DNA from: Thermoplasmata archaeon
Lineage (GTDB): Archaea; Thermoplasmatota; Thermoplasmata; Lutacidiplasmatales; UBA184
Assembly (NCBI GenBank): GCA_021806135.1
Contig: JAJZYB010000001.1
Span: 109,892 to 173,891 of the forward strand
DNA length: 64,000 bases
Reading direction: 5' to 3'
Shown: piece by piece, positions 50,571-59,319 of the stretch
How the letters are laid out: every line of letters begins with the position of its first letter
Numbering within the stretch: position 1 is the first letter of the stretch
Notes under the pieces: model-generated
What the model saw: the letters and a program-made list of their open reading frames with translations, nothing else
The model's database searches: none
What the model was told of the DNA's origin: nothing
Made by a program: the position numbers and the translations under genes

Positions 50571-50579
50571 CTTATATAG
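50571..50579 (+). promoter_or_regulatory. TATA box of the Orc1/Cdc6-like gene
   Basis: CTTATATAG, the strongest TATA in the window, about 24 nt from its centre to ATG 50599, predicting a leaderless mRNA. It closes an AT-rich tract 50535-50579. Confidence 0.7.
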
Positions 50580-50598
50580 CCTCGCCCCTCCCCCCGGC

Positions 50599-51849
50599 AT
50601 GGCGCTCGCTCCCCGACCCCTTGCGGACAGCCGACAGACCGTACCGAAGTTCCGAACGAGTCTCGTCCAGGAAGGCCTCGAACTCCTGAGGCGTCCCCCG
50701 GTCGAAGGTCGCCCGAATGCGCTCGCGATCCTCGGGCCCCGGGGCTCCGGCACCTCCTACCTCGCCGCCCGCATCCTGGGGGCGTTCGATCGGGCCGGGG
50801 TAGAGGAGACCTCGTTCCCGGCACCCCGGACCCTGCGGGTCGACCTGAGGGGGATCCGGGGGGTACACCCCGTGGTCGAGGCGCTCTTCCGGGGATTGGA
50901 ACCGGCGTTCAACGCCCAGGGCGCCGCCACGGAACACCTCACCCTCCTCTGGCTCCGGCGCATGCGGTCGGAGGCCCGCCCCTTCCGCATCTGGCTCGAC
51001 AACCTCCAGGGACCGTGCAACGGGTTCGCCCGTTTCCTCCGACCCTTGCTCGACCCCGCGCAGATCCTGCCCGAAGGGGTCGGGGGACTTCCTCCCTTTA
51101 CCGTGGTGCTCTCGGGAGAGGGACCCGCTAGGCCCTGGCAGGACCTCCCCGGCCAGCCCCCGGTCCTCTCCGTCCCTTCGTGGACGCCCCCGGAACTCGA
51201 GGCTCTCGCACGGGAATCGCTCGCCGGCCCGGGAAGGGGAAACCCGGACCCGAAAGGGGTGGACCGGCTCGCGGGGCTCCTGCTGACCGAGGGGCGAGGG
51301 GTCTCACCCCTGCCGGAGATCCTGTCCCGGGCGCACCACCAGGCCCGGAGCGCCGGCAGGAGCGAACTCAGGGCTGACGACCTGGAACTTCCTTACCGGG
51401 CCCCCTGGAGATTGCGGCAGGCCCGGTCGTTCGACGCCCTGCTCCTGGACTTTCTGCGGGAAACGGCCGGGGCGGCCCCTCTTCCGCTCTCGGACCTGAC
51501 CCGGGGGTTGCGCGGGCACTGTGCCAACCTCGGCATACCCGTCCCCTCCGTGGCCCGGCTCTGGCGGCGGCTGCGCCGATTGGAGGCCCTGGGCCTTTTG
51601 CACCGGGAGACCCGGGTGGGCGGGCCCGGAGGCACCCGTTCCTTGCTGGCCCTCCACCCCTTGGAGAGTCCCTCCAGTAGCTCCCCGGTCTCCGTCCCGG
51701 ATCCGATGACGCTTGGGGCCGGAAACCCCCCGCACGGAGGGTCTCTATCTCCGGAGCGCGCAGAACGGAGCGTTCTCCTTAGCCTCGGCCGGGCTCAAGC
51801 CTCGCCCCGGTCGGCCGGGGGGGAGCGCACGGCCCTCGAAGGATGGTGA
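50599..51849 (+). CDS. Orc1/Cdc6-like protein with degenerate ATPase motifs
   Basis: 416 residues. The layout is AAA+ domain (residues 20-270) and winged-helix domain (285-360), as in archaeal Orc1/Cdc6 initiators. The Walker A position reads GPRGSGTS (46-53) with Thr for the essential Lys; Walker B is IWLDNLQ with Asn for Glu. The winged-helix part (LSDLTRGLRGHCANLGIPVPSVARLWRRLRRLEALGLLHRETR) is well kept. It should bind DNA without ATP hydrolysis. A Ser/Pro-rich tail follows. The AT-rich upstream tract with a strong TATA could host an origin-like site. Convergent overlap with hel308 by 55 bp. Confidence 0.7.
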   Translation: MALAPRPLADSRQTVPKFRTSLVQEGLELLRRPPVEGRPNALAILGPRGSGTSYLAARILGAFDRAGVEETSFPAPRTLRVDLRGIRGVHPVVEALFRGLEPAFNAQGAATEHLTLLWLRRMRSEARPFRIWLDNLQGPCNGFARFLRPLLDPAQILPEGVGGLPPFTVVLSGEGPARPWQDLPGQPPVLSVPSWTPPELEALARESLAGPGRGNPDPKGVDRLAGLLLTEGRGVSPLPEILSRAHHQARSAGRSELRADDLELPYRAPWRLRQARSFDALLLDFLRETAGAAPLPLSDLTRGLRGHCANLGIPVPSVARLWRRLRRLEALGLLHRETRVGGPGGTRSLLALHPLESPSSSSPVSVPDPMTLGAGNPPHGGSLSPERAERSVLLSLGRAQASPRSAGGERTALEGW

Positions 51850-54155
51850 TACGAACGCGCCTGGTCGAGCACGGCCTCGGCCAGGGCCGGGGAGCCCAAG
51901 ACCCCGGACACTGCAGGAAGGTCTGCCTTGGCGAGGGTGGCCACGTCCCTCCACCCGGCGTCGTAGAGCAGACGGGAACGGACCCGTCCGATCCCCCGGA
52001 GCAGGACCAGTTCCGAGAGCTCTTCTCGGATACCGTAGCGGACCCGGAGGGAGAGGAGGTCCAATGCCCGGGCGGCCCCCCGGCGTTCCCGCCGCGCCAG
52101 TTCGGCCATGGCCGAGAGGAGCCATTCGGCCCGCTCCACCCGGGTACGGAGGTCCCCGGCACCGATGTGGAACGTCCCGGTGATCTCCACCAGGGTCCGC
52201 CGGTCGTCCAGCCAGGCCTCCAGGAGCGATGCGGTCTTGAGCGTCCCCAGGAAGCTGTCGAAGTCGGGCAGGAGCTCGTCCTCCTCTGGCTTCAGCAGGA
52301 GCGCCGGGGCCAGGTCCGCGTACCGGGCCGTCATGTCCGCTTCCTCTCCCGCCCTCAGATAGAGGGGGGCCAGGTCCGGAGTGGAGGCGAGGGTGGCCAG
52401 ATAGGCGATGGGAGGGGTCGAGGGAGAGGCCCGGGAGAGCGCCCGCCGCAGGAGCACCGCCGAGACAGGGTCCAGATAGAGGTCCGAGGTGAGGTGTCCG
52501 AAGTCGGTGGCCCTCAGGGGCGCGCCCCCCCGCAGGAGGCCGTTCGTCTCGAGGAATGCCCGGGCGGCCCTCAGGTGAGCTCCCAGCGCCTCGATCGATT
52601 CCTCCTGCCCGTAATACGTGCTGCGGAGGAAGTCCTCGAGCTCCTCCCAGGAACGGACCTCGCCGGAGGCGACGAGGGCGAGCACATGGGTCCGGAGCAC
52701 GGCGACCGAGGCCAACCGGCTCTCCACGTTCTCGGGAGGAGCGGTCAGGTAGCGCTCCCGGAGCTCCTCTTCCTCCGAAAGGTCCCGGGCGATGAGCACC
52801 GCCTCCCCGTACGGATCGTAGCGGGGGCGGCCGGCACGCCCCAACATCTGCTGGACCTCCATGGCCGGCAGGGCCACCGGGCTTCCCAGCGCCTCGTCGT
52901 AGCGCGTGGTGTCCCGGACGATCACCCGTCGGGCGGGGAGGTTCAGGCCCATGGCCAGGGTGGTGGTGGCCACGAGGCAGCGGAGCTTCCCTTCCCGGAA
53001 GGCCCGTTCGACCACCGCACGCTCGGGGTTCGTCAGGGAGGCGTTGTGGAAGGCCACCCCGTGGGGGACGAGCGACCGGAGCTGGCGCACCGACTCCGTC
53101 TCCTCCTCCCCGACCCGGTCGAGGTCGGAAAGGACCTCTTGAAGAGCGGCCCGGGAACCCTCGGACAACCGGGCGCTGACTCCCCGGGAGAGGGCCGACG
53201 CCACGCTCACCGTGCTGCGTCGGCTGTTCACGAACACCAACGCCTGCCCTCCCTCGTCGAGGGCGCCATGCACCAACTGCTCCACCGCGGTCCCCCGGGA
53301 AGGCTGCGGCTTCTCGCTCCCGTCCAGGAAGCTCAAGACCCCCTCCCGGAAGACCCCCGGGTGCAGGGGAACCGGCCGGAACGCGCTCGCCACGTGGACG
53401 GCGCCTAGCCACCGGGCGAGATCCTGGGAATTTCCCACCGTGGCGGAGAGTGCGACCACCTGCAGTCCCCGCTGCCGTCGACGAAGCCGCGTCAGGCTCA
53501 CCTCCAGGGTCGGTCCCCGTCCGGGGTCCCGGAGCAGATGCACCTCGTCGGCCACCACCACGCCCACCCGGTCCATCCAGGGGTTCCGGTGCCGCAGCAG
53601 GCTGTCGACCTTCTCGCTCGTGGAGACCAGGATGTCGATGCCCTCCAGCTCCTCGCTCGAGAGGTCCCGCTCCCCCATGGTCAGGCCGATCTTGAGGCCC
53701 AGGCGCCGGAAGGGTTCCAGGTCCTGGTACTTCTCGCTCGCGAGGGCGCGCAACGGGACGATGTAAACGCCCCTCCTACCCTCCAGCGCCGCGTGGACCA
53801 ACGCCATGTAGGCCACCAGGGACTTCCCCGAGGAGGTCGGGCAGGCGAGCAAGAGGCTCTTTCCCGCGAGGACCGGGGCCAGCGCCTCTGCCTGGGGAGG
53901 ATAGAGCTCCCGGATCCCCGTCTCCCGCAGGATCTCCACCACCCGGGGGTGAAGGGGAAACCCCTCAAGCGGTACCCGGGCCGAGGGGTCCGGGGTCGCC
54001 GGACCGGGCAGCAGGGAGGCGCCCGTCCGCCTGGCCGGGGGGGTCTTCGACAAGGGCTCCCCCCGGTGTACAGAGGCCGGCTGGAAGCCGGGTACGCCGC
54101 TTTCGCTCTGGGGGCTTAAGTCCCGGGAGCCGTCCCTCCGTGGTGCCGGGCTCAT
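51795..54155 (-). CDS. hel308: Ski2-like DNA helicase Hel308
   Basis: 786 residues from ATG 54155; TTG 54053 (752 residues) is the alternative favoured by a CTTAAG box at 54113-54119. Motifs: Q-like LYPPQAEALAP, Walker A PTSSGKS, DEVH (VVADEVHLL), SAT, and QMLGRAGRPRYDPYG. A winged helix, ratchet helices and a C-terminal helix-hairpin-helix (LVLLRGIGRVRSRLLYDAGW) complete the family order. It restarts stalled forks and unwinds lagging-strand branches. If ATG 54155 is right the gene overlaps the acyl-CoA dehydrogenase stop (ATGA). Confidence 0.9.
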   Translation of the reverse strand: MSPAPRRDGSRDLSPQSESGVPGFQPASVHRGEPLSKTPPARRTGASLLPGPATPDPSARVPLEGFPLHPRVVEILRETGIRELYPPQAEALAPVLAGKSLLLACPTSSGKSLVAYMALVHAALEGRRGVYIVPLRALASEKYQDLEPFRRLGLKIGLTMGERDLSSEELEGIDILVSTSEKVDSLLRHRNPWMDRVGVVVADEVHLLRDPGRGPTLEVSLTRLRRRQRGLQVVALSATVGNSQDLARWLGAVHVASAFRPVPLHPGVFREGVLSFLDGSEKPQPSRGTAVEQLVHGALDEGGQALVFVNSRRSTVSVASALSRGVSARLSEGSRAALQEVLSDLDRVGEEETESVRQLRSLVPHGVAFHNASLTNPERAVVERAFREGKLRCLVATTTLAMGLNLPARRVIVRDTTRYDEALGSPVALPAMEVQQMLGRAGRPRYDPYGEAVLIARDLSEEEELRERYLTAPPENVESRLASVAVLRTHVLALVASGEVRSWEELEDFLRSTYYGQEESIEALGAHLRAARAFLETNGLLRGGAPLRATDFGHLTSDLYLDPVSAVLLRRALSRASPSTPPIAYLATLASTPDLAPLYLRAGEEADMTARYADLAPALLLKPEEDELLPDFDSFLGTLKTASLLEAWLDDRRTLVEITGTFHIGAGDLRTRVERAEWLLSAMAELARRERRGAARALDLLSLRVRYGIREELSELVLLRGIGRVRSRLLYDAGWRDVATLAKADLPAVSGVLGSPALAEAVLDQARSYHHPSRAVRSPPADRGEA

Positions 54156-55321
54156 GCCGGCCCCGGGGCCTGACGGTCCAGCAGACGCCGCCCGAGGATC
54201 CTCTCTTGGATCTCGGTGGTACCTTCCACGATGGAGAGCACCCGGGCATCCCGGAAGAGCTGTTCCATCCGGTGCCGTCCCGAGCGGTCGACGGCTTCCC
54301 AACCCAACGCATCGAGCCCCCAGGAAGCGACCCGGAAGGCGGCCTGGGAGGCGTAGAGCTTCGCGGCCGAGGCTGCCCCGGAGAACTCCTCCCGGGCGTC
54401 CTTGAGTCGGGCCGCCTTCTCCACGAGGGCCCGGGCCGCCTCCACCTCCACAAAGCTCCTCGCCAAGATGGAGCGTTGCCACGGCTCAGGGTACGTGGGG
54501 AGGCCTGTCCGCAGCGCCTCGAGGGCCGCGTCCGCAACCCCAAGGGAACAGGCGGCGATGCCGATCCGTCCCCCCTCGAGCGCGTCCATGGCGATGGCGA
54601 ACCCCTGGCCCTCCTCCCCGAGGAGGGCCTCCAGGGGCAGCTCGCAGTCCTGGAACACCAGTTCCATGGTCTCGGACCCGCGTAGCCCCATTTTCTCCAA
54701 GCGTTGGCCGGAGACGAACCCCGGGGTGTTCTGGGGGACGAGGAAGGCGCTGATGCCCCGGGCCCCCAGGGAGGGGTCCCTGGTGGCAAAGGTGAGCACT
54801 ACCCCGGCGCTCTTCCCGTTGGTGATGAACATCTTGGTCCCCTCCAGGACGAACTTCCCATCCTGGCGGCGATACCGGGTCTGGAGGCGTTGGGCATCCG
54901 AGCCGACCGCGGGTTCCGTCAGTCCGAAAGCCCCCACCATCGTCCCTTGGGCGAGGGCGGGAAGATAGCGCTCCTTCTGGGCCGGGGTCCCCCGTGCCTC
55001 GATCGGAGCGGCGGCAACGGAAAGGTGGACGGCGACCAGAGTGGCCACGGCGAGCGATCCGAAGGCCAATCGCTCCAGCACCTGCGCCAGCGTCCAGGTG
55101 TCAGCTCCGGAGCCCCCATACTCGGGAGGGATGGTGAGGCCCAGGAGACGCTGCCGGGCCAGTTCTCGCACCACCTCCGACGGCATGTCGTCCTCCAGGT
55201 CCCAGCCACGGGCCCTCGGTTCGATCCACTCCCGGGCGAACTGTTCGGTGCGTTCCCGCCAAGAGCTCCTTTCCCGGTCGGGAGAGCGAGGTGTGGACGA
55301 CGTGGTGGCCTCAGAACCCAT
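54152..55321 (-). CDS. Acyl-CoA dehydrogenase
   Basis: 389 residues. GAFGLTEPAVGSDAQRLQTRYRRQDGKFVLEGTKMFITNG binds FAD/substrate, and the end VLSIVEGTTEIQERILGRRLL carries the catalytic Glu position. It oxidises acyl-CoA to enoyl-CoA and passes electrons to an electron-transfer flavoprotein (not in the window). The ATG at 55321 is 25 nt from the TATA at 55343-55350, so the mRNA is leaderless. Confidence 0.92.
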   Translation of the reverse strand: MGSEATTSSTPRSPDRERSSWRERTEQFAREWIEPRARGWDLEDDMPSEVVRELARQRLLGLTIPPEYGGSGADTWTLAQVLERLAFGSLAVATLVAVHLSVAAAPIEARGTPAQKERYLPALAQGTMVGAFGLTEPAVGSDAQRLQTRYRRQDGKFVLEGTKMFITNGKSAGVVLTFATRDPSLGARGISAFLVPQNTPGFVSGQRLEKMGLRGSETMELVFQDCELPLEALLGEEGQGFAIAMDALEGGRIGIAACSLGVADAALEALRTGLPTYPEPWQRSILARSFVEVEAARALVEKAARLKDAREEFSGAASAAKLYASQAAFRVASWGLDALGWEAVDRSGRHRMEQLFRDARVLSIVEGTTEIQERILGRRLLDRQAPGPA

Positions 55322-55342
55322 TGAGGTCTCTACCACCGAACA

Positions 55343-55350
55343 GCATATGC
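55343..55350 (-). promoter_or_regulatory. TATA box of the acyl-CoA dehydrogenase gene
   Basis: GCATATGC, itself a palindrome, centred 25 nt upstream of the ATG at 55321. Confidence 0.55.
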
Positions 55351-55491
55351 TCCTTTCCCGCCGGGGCAGAGCGACCGCCCCGGCGGGGAGGGAGACCGGG
55401 GCAAGCCCCACGGGGGACCCCGGGAGGATCCCGTGCTCTCTCCGAAAGCTCATCAGGCTGCTTTGAGCTTCCTCCCTCCTGGGGAGGGAGG

Positions 55492-56364
55492 ATGATTCGG
55501 CTCCGTCCGGTGGATCTCCCCCAGGAACGCGATATCGTCCTGCGCTTCCTCCGCGATTCCGACCCCGAGGACTACCTGCTCTCCCTGGTGCCCGCCTGGA
55601 AGGAGGGGGAGGGCCACCTGCTCCTCGAGGACTCCGGTACCCTCCTGGGCTTGGCCACCCTCGAGGACCTGGGGGAGGAGGAGGCGTGGATCGGGGGGAT
55701 CCGGATCGCCCTACCCTTCCGTGGTCAAGGGCTCGGGAGCCGCCTCCTCGAGGGTCTGATCTCCCGGGGACGGTCCCAGGGGCTACGGGTGTTCCGTGCG
55801 CTGGTCGAGAGAGAGAACCAGGCCTCCCATGCGCTGTTCCGGCGGCACGGGTTCCTCGAGGTAGGCCGATTCACCCTACAGTCCGGGTCCGCCGGAGCCT
55901 GGCCGTCCGCCTCCCCGATCCAACCGGTCGATCGGAAGGTCTTGCCCCGTGACCTGCGACCCGGCTGGGCGCCGGAACGTTTCGGCCGGGTGGACCGGGT
56001 CGGACCCCTGAACGTGGGACGATTCGTCCGTTGGCGGGGCTCCCTTCTCGAACGTTGGGCGGAAGAGGGGATCTACTACCTCACGGGAGCCGCCGCGTGG
56101 CTTGCCCGTCCCTGGGGAGCGGCGGGTACCGGCTCCCTCTGGGTCAGTCCGTTGAGCGGCGAGCTCGAACAGTGGATCCACGGGGTGTCACAGCAAGCCC
56201 GAACGCTCGGGTTTGGCTCCTGGGAGGCGTTCCTCCCCGAAACTACGGAGGACCTCGAGGCGTACCGCCGGGCTGGGTTGAGGTGGGCGGGGAGCTGGGG
56301 GGAGTCAACGACCCTCTACGAGCGAGACCTGAGCCAAGCTGAGCCTGGCCAGGCGCCGCCCTAG
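55492..56364 (+). CDS. GNAT-family N-acetyltransferase
   Basis: 290 residues from ATG 55492, preceded by GGGAGGGAGG. The N-terminal GNAT domain (residues 1-125) has the acetyl-CoA loop RGQGLGSRLLEGLI and NQASHALFRRHGFLEVGRF. The C-terminal half (residues 135-290) is a second, unrecognised domain that may be a decayed second GNAT fold. Substrate unknown. Divergent from acyl-CoA dehydrogenase. Confidence 0.8.
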   Translation: MIRLRPVDLPQERDIVLRFLRDSDPEDYLLSLVPAWKEGEGHLLLEDSGTLLGLATLEDLGEEEAWIGGIRIALPFRGQGLGSRLLEGLISRGRSQGLRVFRALVERENQASHALFRRHGFLEVGRFTLQSGSAGAWPSASPIQPVDRKVLPRDLRPGWAPERFGRVDRVGPLNVGRFVRWRGSLLERWAEEGIYYLTGAAAWLARPWGAAGTGSLWVSPLSGELEQWIHGVSQQARTLGFGSWEAFLPETTEDLEAYRRAGLRWAGSWGESTTLYERDLSQAEPGQAPP

Positions 56365-56495
56365 CCCCCTCGGAGACCACGCGCGAGCGCCCCCGCCCTC
56401 CTCGGAAGGGGCATGGGGACGCGCGGCGACCTTTCTCGAGGGAGCGGCTTCGGGCCTCCTCCGCGAGGGACGGGGACGGGCAAACCCCAAGGACT

Positions 56496-58502
56496 TTGGC
56501 CGTGTGGTCCCCCCCCGTGAACGAAGAGCCCACGGCCGCCCTGCGGACACCGGCGCGCAAGGACCGGTTCTCCTCTCTGGACACGCTGGCGCTGGTCCGG
56601 GAGCTCCGGAGCCTCCCGCGCGCCTGGTTCGACAAGGCCAGCGAGCTTCCGGACGGGCGACTCCTCATCACGTTCCGGGTGCAGGGAGAGGGACGCTGGG
56701 AGTGGCTCATCGCCCCCGGGATCTTCTCGACCCTGAGGCCGGCATCGCTCCCTCTCCCGGAGACCCCCGGCCCGTTCGCCATGGCCCTGCGTCGGCAGCT
56801 CCAGGGGGCCCCGCTGCTCGGCGCGGAGCAACCGGGAGGGGAACGGTATCTCGAGGCGTCCTTCGGACAGGGTCGGGAGGAGGAGCCGGCGCTGCTCGCC
56901 GTGGAGCTCTTCGGACAGGGAAACGTCCTCGTCATCCGGAGAGGGCAGATCTCCACCCTGCTCCACTCCCGGGCCTGGGCCCAAAGGGTGCTGCGACCCG
57001 GCGCCCGGTACCTTAGGCCCCCAGCCCGGAAGAACCCTTTTGCCCTGACCGCGGAAGAGCTCCGGAAGGCGCTCCGGGACTCCAGCGCGGACCGGGTCTC
57101 GACCCTGGCGGCCCGGATGGGCTTGGGAGGCCCCCTATCGGAGGAGCTTCTGGCGCGCACGGGGTTCGACCCGAAGGTCGCCGCTGCCCGCGAGCCGGAG
57201 GAGCTGTCAGAGGCGTTGGTCCAGGCCCTTCCCACCTTGCTCTCCGAGATCGGGGACCGGCCGTCCGGGTACCTTTACCGGTCCAGGACCGGTGGGCAGC
57301 TGATCGACGTGACTCCCTTCCCCGCCGAGCGACGACGGCGGGACGCGGAGCTGGCCGAAGAGCGACGGCCTACGTTCTCGGAAGCGGCCTTCGAGTTCTT
57401 CTCCTCCAGTCCACCACCGGAGTCCGCTCGCCCCCGGGAGGAGACGGCTCCTGTGAAGGACCCCCGGGCGGGGCTCTTACGCAAGCGGAACCAGCAAGAG
57501 GAGGCGATCCGGACGCTCCAAGAGGAGGCGGAGACCCTCCGCAGCGGGGCCGACCTTCTACTCTCGCACTTCCCCGAAGTGGAGGAACGGCGGCTCACCC
57601 TCGCCGGATCCGCGCCTGGAACGCTGGAGTTCGAGATCGTTCTGGAAGGACGCCCCTTCCGCCTGAAGGCCGGAACCCCGACGCGCGAAGCGGCCCAGGC
57701 GCTCTACGAGGAGGCCAAGCATGCCCAGCAGCGGCTGGAAGGCGCGCAGGGGGCCCTGCGGTCGACCGAGGCCCAGCTCCGGTCGGGGACACCGGTCGTC
57801 GCCTCCCCTCGTCCGACCCAGGACCCGGGACGTCCCCCCGCGCGTCGCCGCCACTTCTGGTTCGAGAAGGCTCCCCGGTTCTTCGTGTCGAGCGAGGGGT
57901 TCGTGGTGATCGCGGGGAGGGATGCCCGCACCAACGATGCCCTCGTCAAGCGCTACCTCGGGGAGCACGATGTCTACATCCACGCCGACCTCCACGGGGC
58001 CCCGAGCGTGGTGATCAAGACCCAGGACCCGAAGGTCTCCCCGGGCGAAGGGACCCTCCTGGAAGCCGGCCAGTGGGGGCTCTGTCACTCCCGGGCCTGG
58101 CGGGCCGGACTGGCCTCGGCCGATGCCTACTGGGTGAAAGGGGACCAGGTCTCCAAGGCAGGGGCCAGTGGCGAGTACGTGGCGAGAGGTTCCTGGGTGA
58201 TCCACGGGACCCGTAACCCCCTCCGGGACCTCCCGCTGGAGCTCACGCTCGGGCGAGTTCCCTACGAAGGGGAAATGCTCCTCCAGGCCGCTCCCCTCTC
58301 CACGTTCGGTCGGCCGGGCTCTCAACTCCTCTTCGGTCTACGGCCGGGGGAGGACCGGGACCGGGAGGTGGAGGAGCGCACGCTCGCCCAAGCGCTCGGG
58401 ATCACCCGGGAGGCGCTTCAGGCGGTCCTTCCGCCCGGAGGTTTCAGCGCTCGCCCCATCGGTCCCGCGGCGGGGGAGGCGCGACGGGGAGTGGTCGGAT
58501 AG
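56496..58502 (+). CDS. Rqc2/NEMF (NFACT) homologue
   Basis: 668 residues from TTG 56496 (GTG 56502 also possible). N-terminal NFACT-N domain (DTLALVRELRSLPRAWFDKASELPDGRLLITFRV), helix-hairpin-helix and coiled-coil segments (RKRNQQEEAIRTLQEEAETLRS), and the NFACT-R domain FVVIAGRDARTNDALVKRYLGEHDVYIHADLHGAPSVVIK. These proteins act on stalled 60S/50S-peptidyl-tRNA in ribosome-associated quality control. The 3' end overlaps the convergent zinc protein gene by 85 bp. Confidence 0.92.
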   Translation: MAVWSPPVNEEPTAALRTPARKDRFSSLDTLALVRELRSLPRAWFDKASELPDGRLLITFRVQGEGRWEWLIAPGIFSTLRPASLPLPETPGPFAMALRRQLQGAPLLGAEQPGGERYLEASFGQGREEEPALLAVELFGQGNVLVIRRGQISTLLHSRAWAQRVLRPGARYLRPPARKNPFALTAEELRKALRDSSADRVSTLAARMGLGGPLSEELLARTGFDPKVAAAREPEELSEALVQALPTLLSEIGDRPSGYLYRSRTGGQLIDVTPFPAERRRRDAELAEERRPTFSEAAFEFFSSSPPPESARPREETAPVKDPRAGLLRKRNQQEEAIRTLQEEAETLRSGADLLLSHFPEVEERRLTLAGSAPGTLEFEIVLEGRPFRLKAGTPTREAAQALYEEAKHAQQRLEGAQGALRSTEAQLRSGTPVVASPRPTQDPGRPPARRRHFWFEKAPRFFVSSEGFVVIAGRDARTNDALVKRYLGEHDVYIHADLHGAPSVVIKTQDPKVSPGEGTLLEAGQWGLCHSRAWRAGLASADAYWVKGDQVSKAGASGEYVARGSWVIHGTRNPLRDLPLELTLGRVPYEGEMLLQAAPLSTFGRPGSQLLFGLRPGEDRDREVEERTLAQALGITREALQAVLPPGGFSARPIGPAAGEARRGVVG

Positions 58503-59176
58503 GTCGTATCCGGTGTCCCCCGCCCGCCCGGCCGTGCGTACACGCGCTTGATCTCCTCGGCAGGAAGGCTACGGCCGGGCCGGTCCTCCTTGTGTCCCTG
58601 CCCGTGGAATCCAACGACCCGCAGCGGTTCTCCCCCGAGCGAGAACTCCTCTCCGACCGTGATCGCGCGGCCGGGGACCGTTTCCCAAGTGAGCACCCGG
58701 GTCTTCCGGCCCTCTGGGACCGAGACCGGGACGCGAACCCGTTCCCACGGGACGGCCCACACCGCGCGCAAGCGGTCGGCCGGTCCCCGGGAGAGGCTCC
58801 GTCCCTCCCGGTCCTCGACCCGCAGGATCTTCACCCGGCGGCCCCGGAGGCTGAGACGGGATCCCACCACGATCTCGCGAGCCGGGTCCCAGGCGATGCT
58901 CCAAGACTCTGAGGCGCGGCCCTCGCTGAGGATCACCCGGACGTGCGTGACCCTGGGCAGCTCCAGCCGGAAGGGATGGACCCCGCCGCACCGGGAGCAG
59001 CGTCCCACCCCTTGGAGGGCGCGAGGAGGGCGTCCATCCTCCGCGCCTCGGGCCGGGGATCGGGCCCGCAGGACCCGGTGGCGCAGGACCTCTCCGCACG
59101 TGGGGCAGAGCACGTCCACATGCTGGATCAGGGGAGCTCCCGGGGACGCGGGAGGGGAACTATCCGTAGGCGCCAT
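58418..59176 (-). CDS. HVO_0476-type zinc-finger protein
   Basis: 252 residues. Two CxxC pairs (LCPTCGEVLRHRVL and GRCSRCGGVHPFRL) form a zinc ribbon, then beta-rich domains with RVILSEGRASESWSIAW, VGSRLSLRGRRVKILRVED and VGEEFSLGGEPLRVVGF. The layout resembles the archaeal HVO_0476 zinc-finger family of unknown function; my match is from memory. Convergent overlap with the Rqc2 homologue. Confidence 0.7.
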   Translation of the reverse strand: MAPTDSSPPASPGAPLIQHVDVLCPTCGEVLRHRVLRARSPARGAEDGRPPRALQGVGRCSRCGGVHPFRLELPRVTHVRVILSEGRASESWSIAWDPAREIVVGSRLSLRGRRVKILRVEDREGRSLSRGPADRLRAVWAVPWERVRVPVSVPEGRKTRVLTWETVPGRAITVGEEFSLGGEPLRVVGFHGQGHKEDRPGRSLPAEEIKRVYARPGGRGTPDTTYPTTPRRASPAAGPMGRALKPPGGRTA

Positions 59177-59319
59177 GGTCGTGGAGGGAGCCCGGGAGGT
59201 TCATGGCGATTGTGGCTCGCTTCGCTCGGGCCAGGGAGGGCGGACCCAAGAGGGACTCCCATCCTCACCGCGGCTGCCAGCGGCTGACCGACAGACGGCG
59301 GCCGTCACGGACGTGGCCG

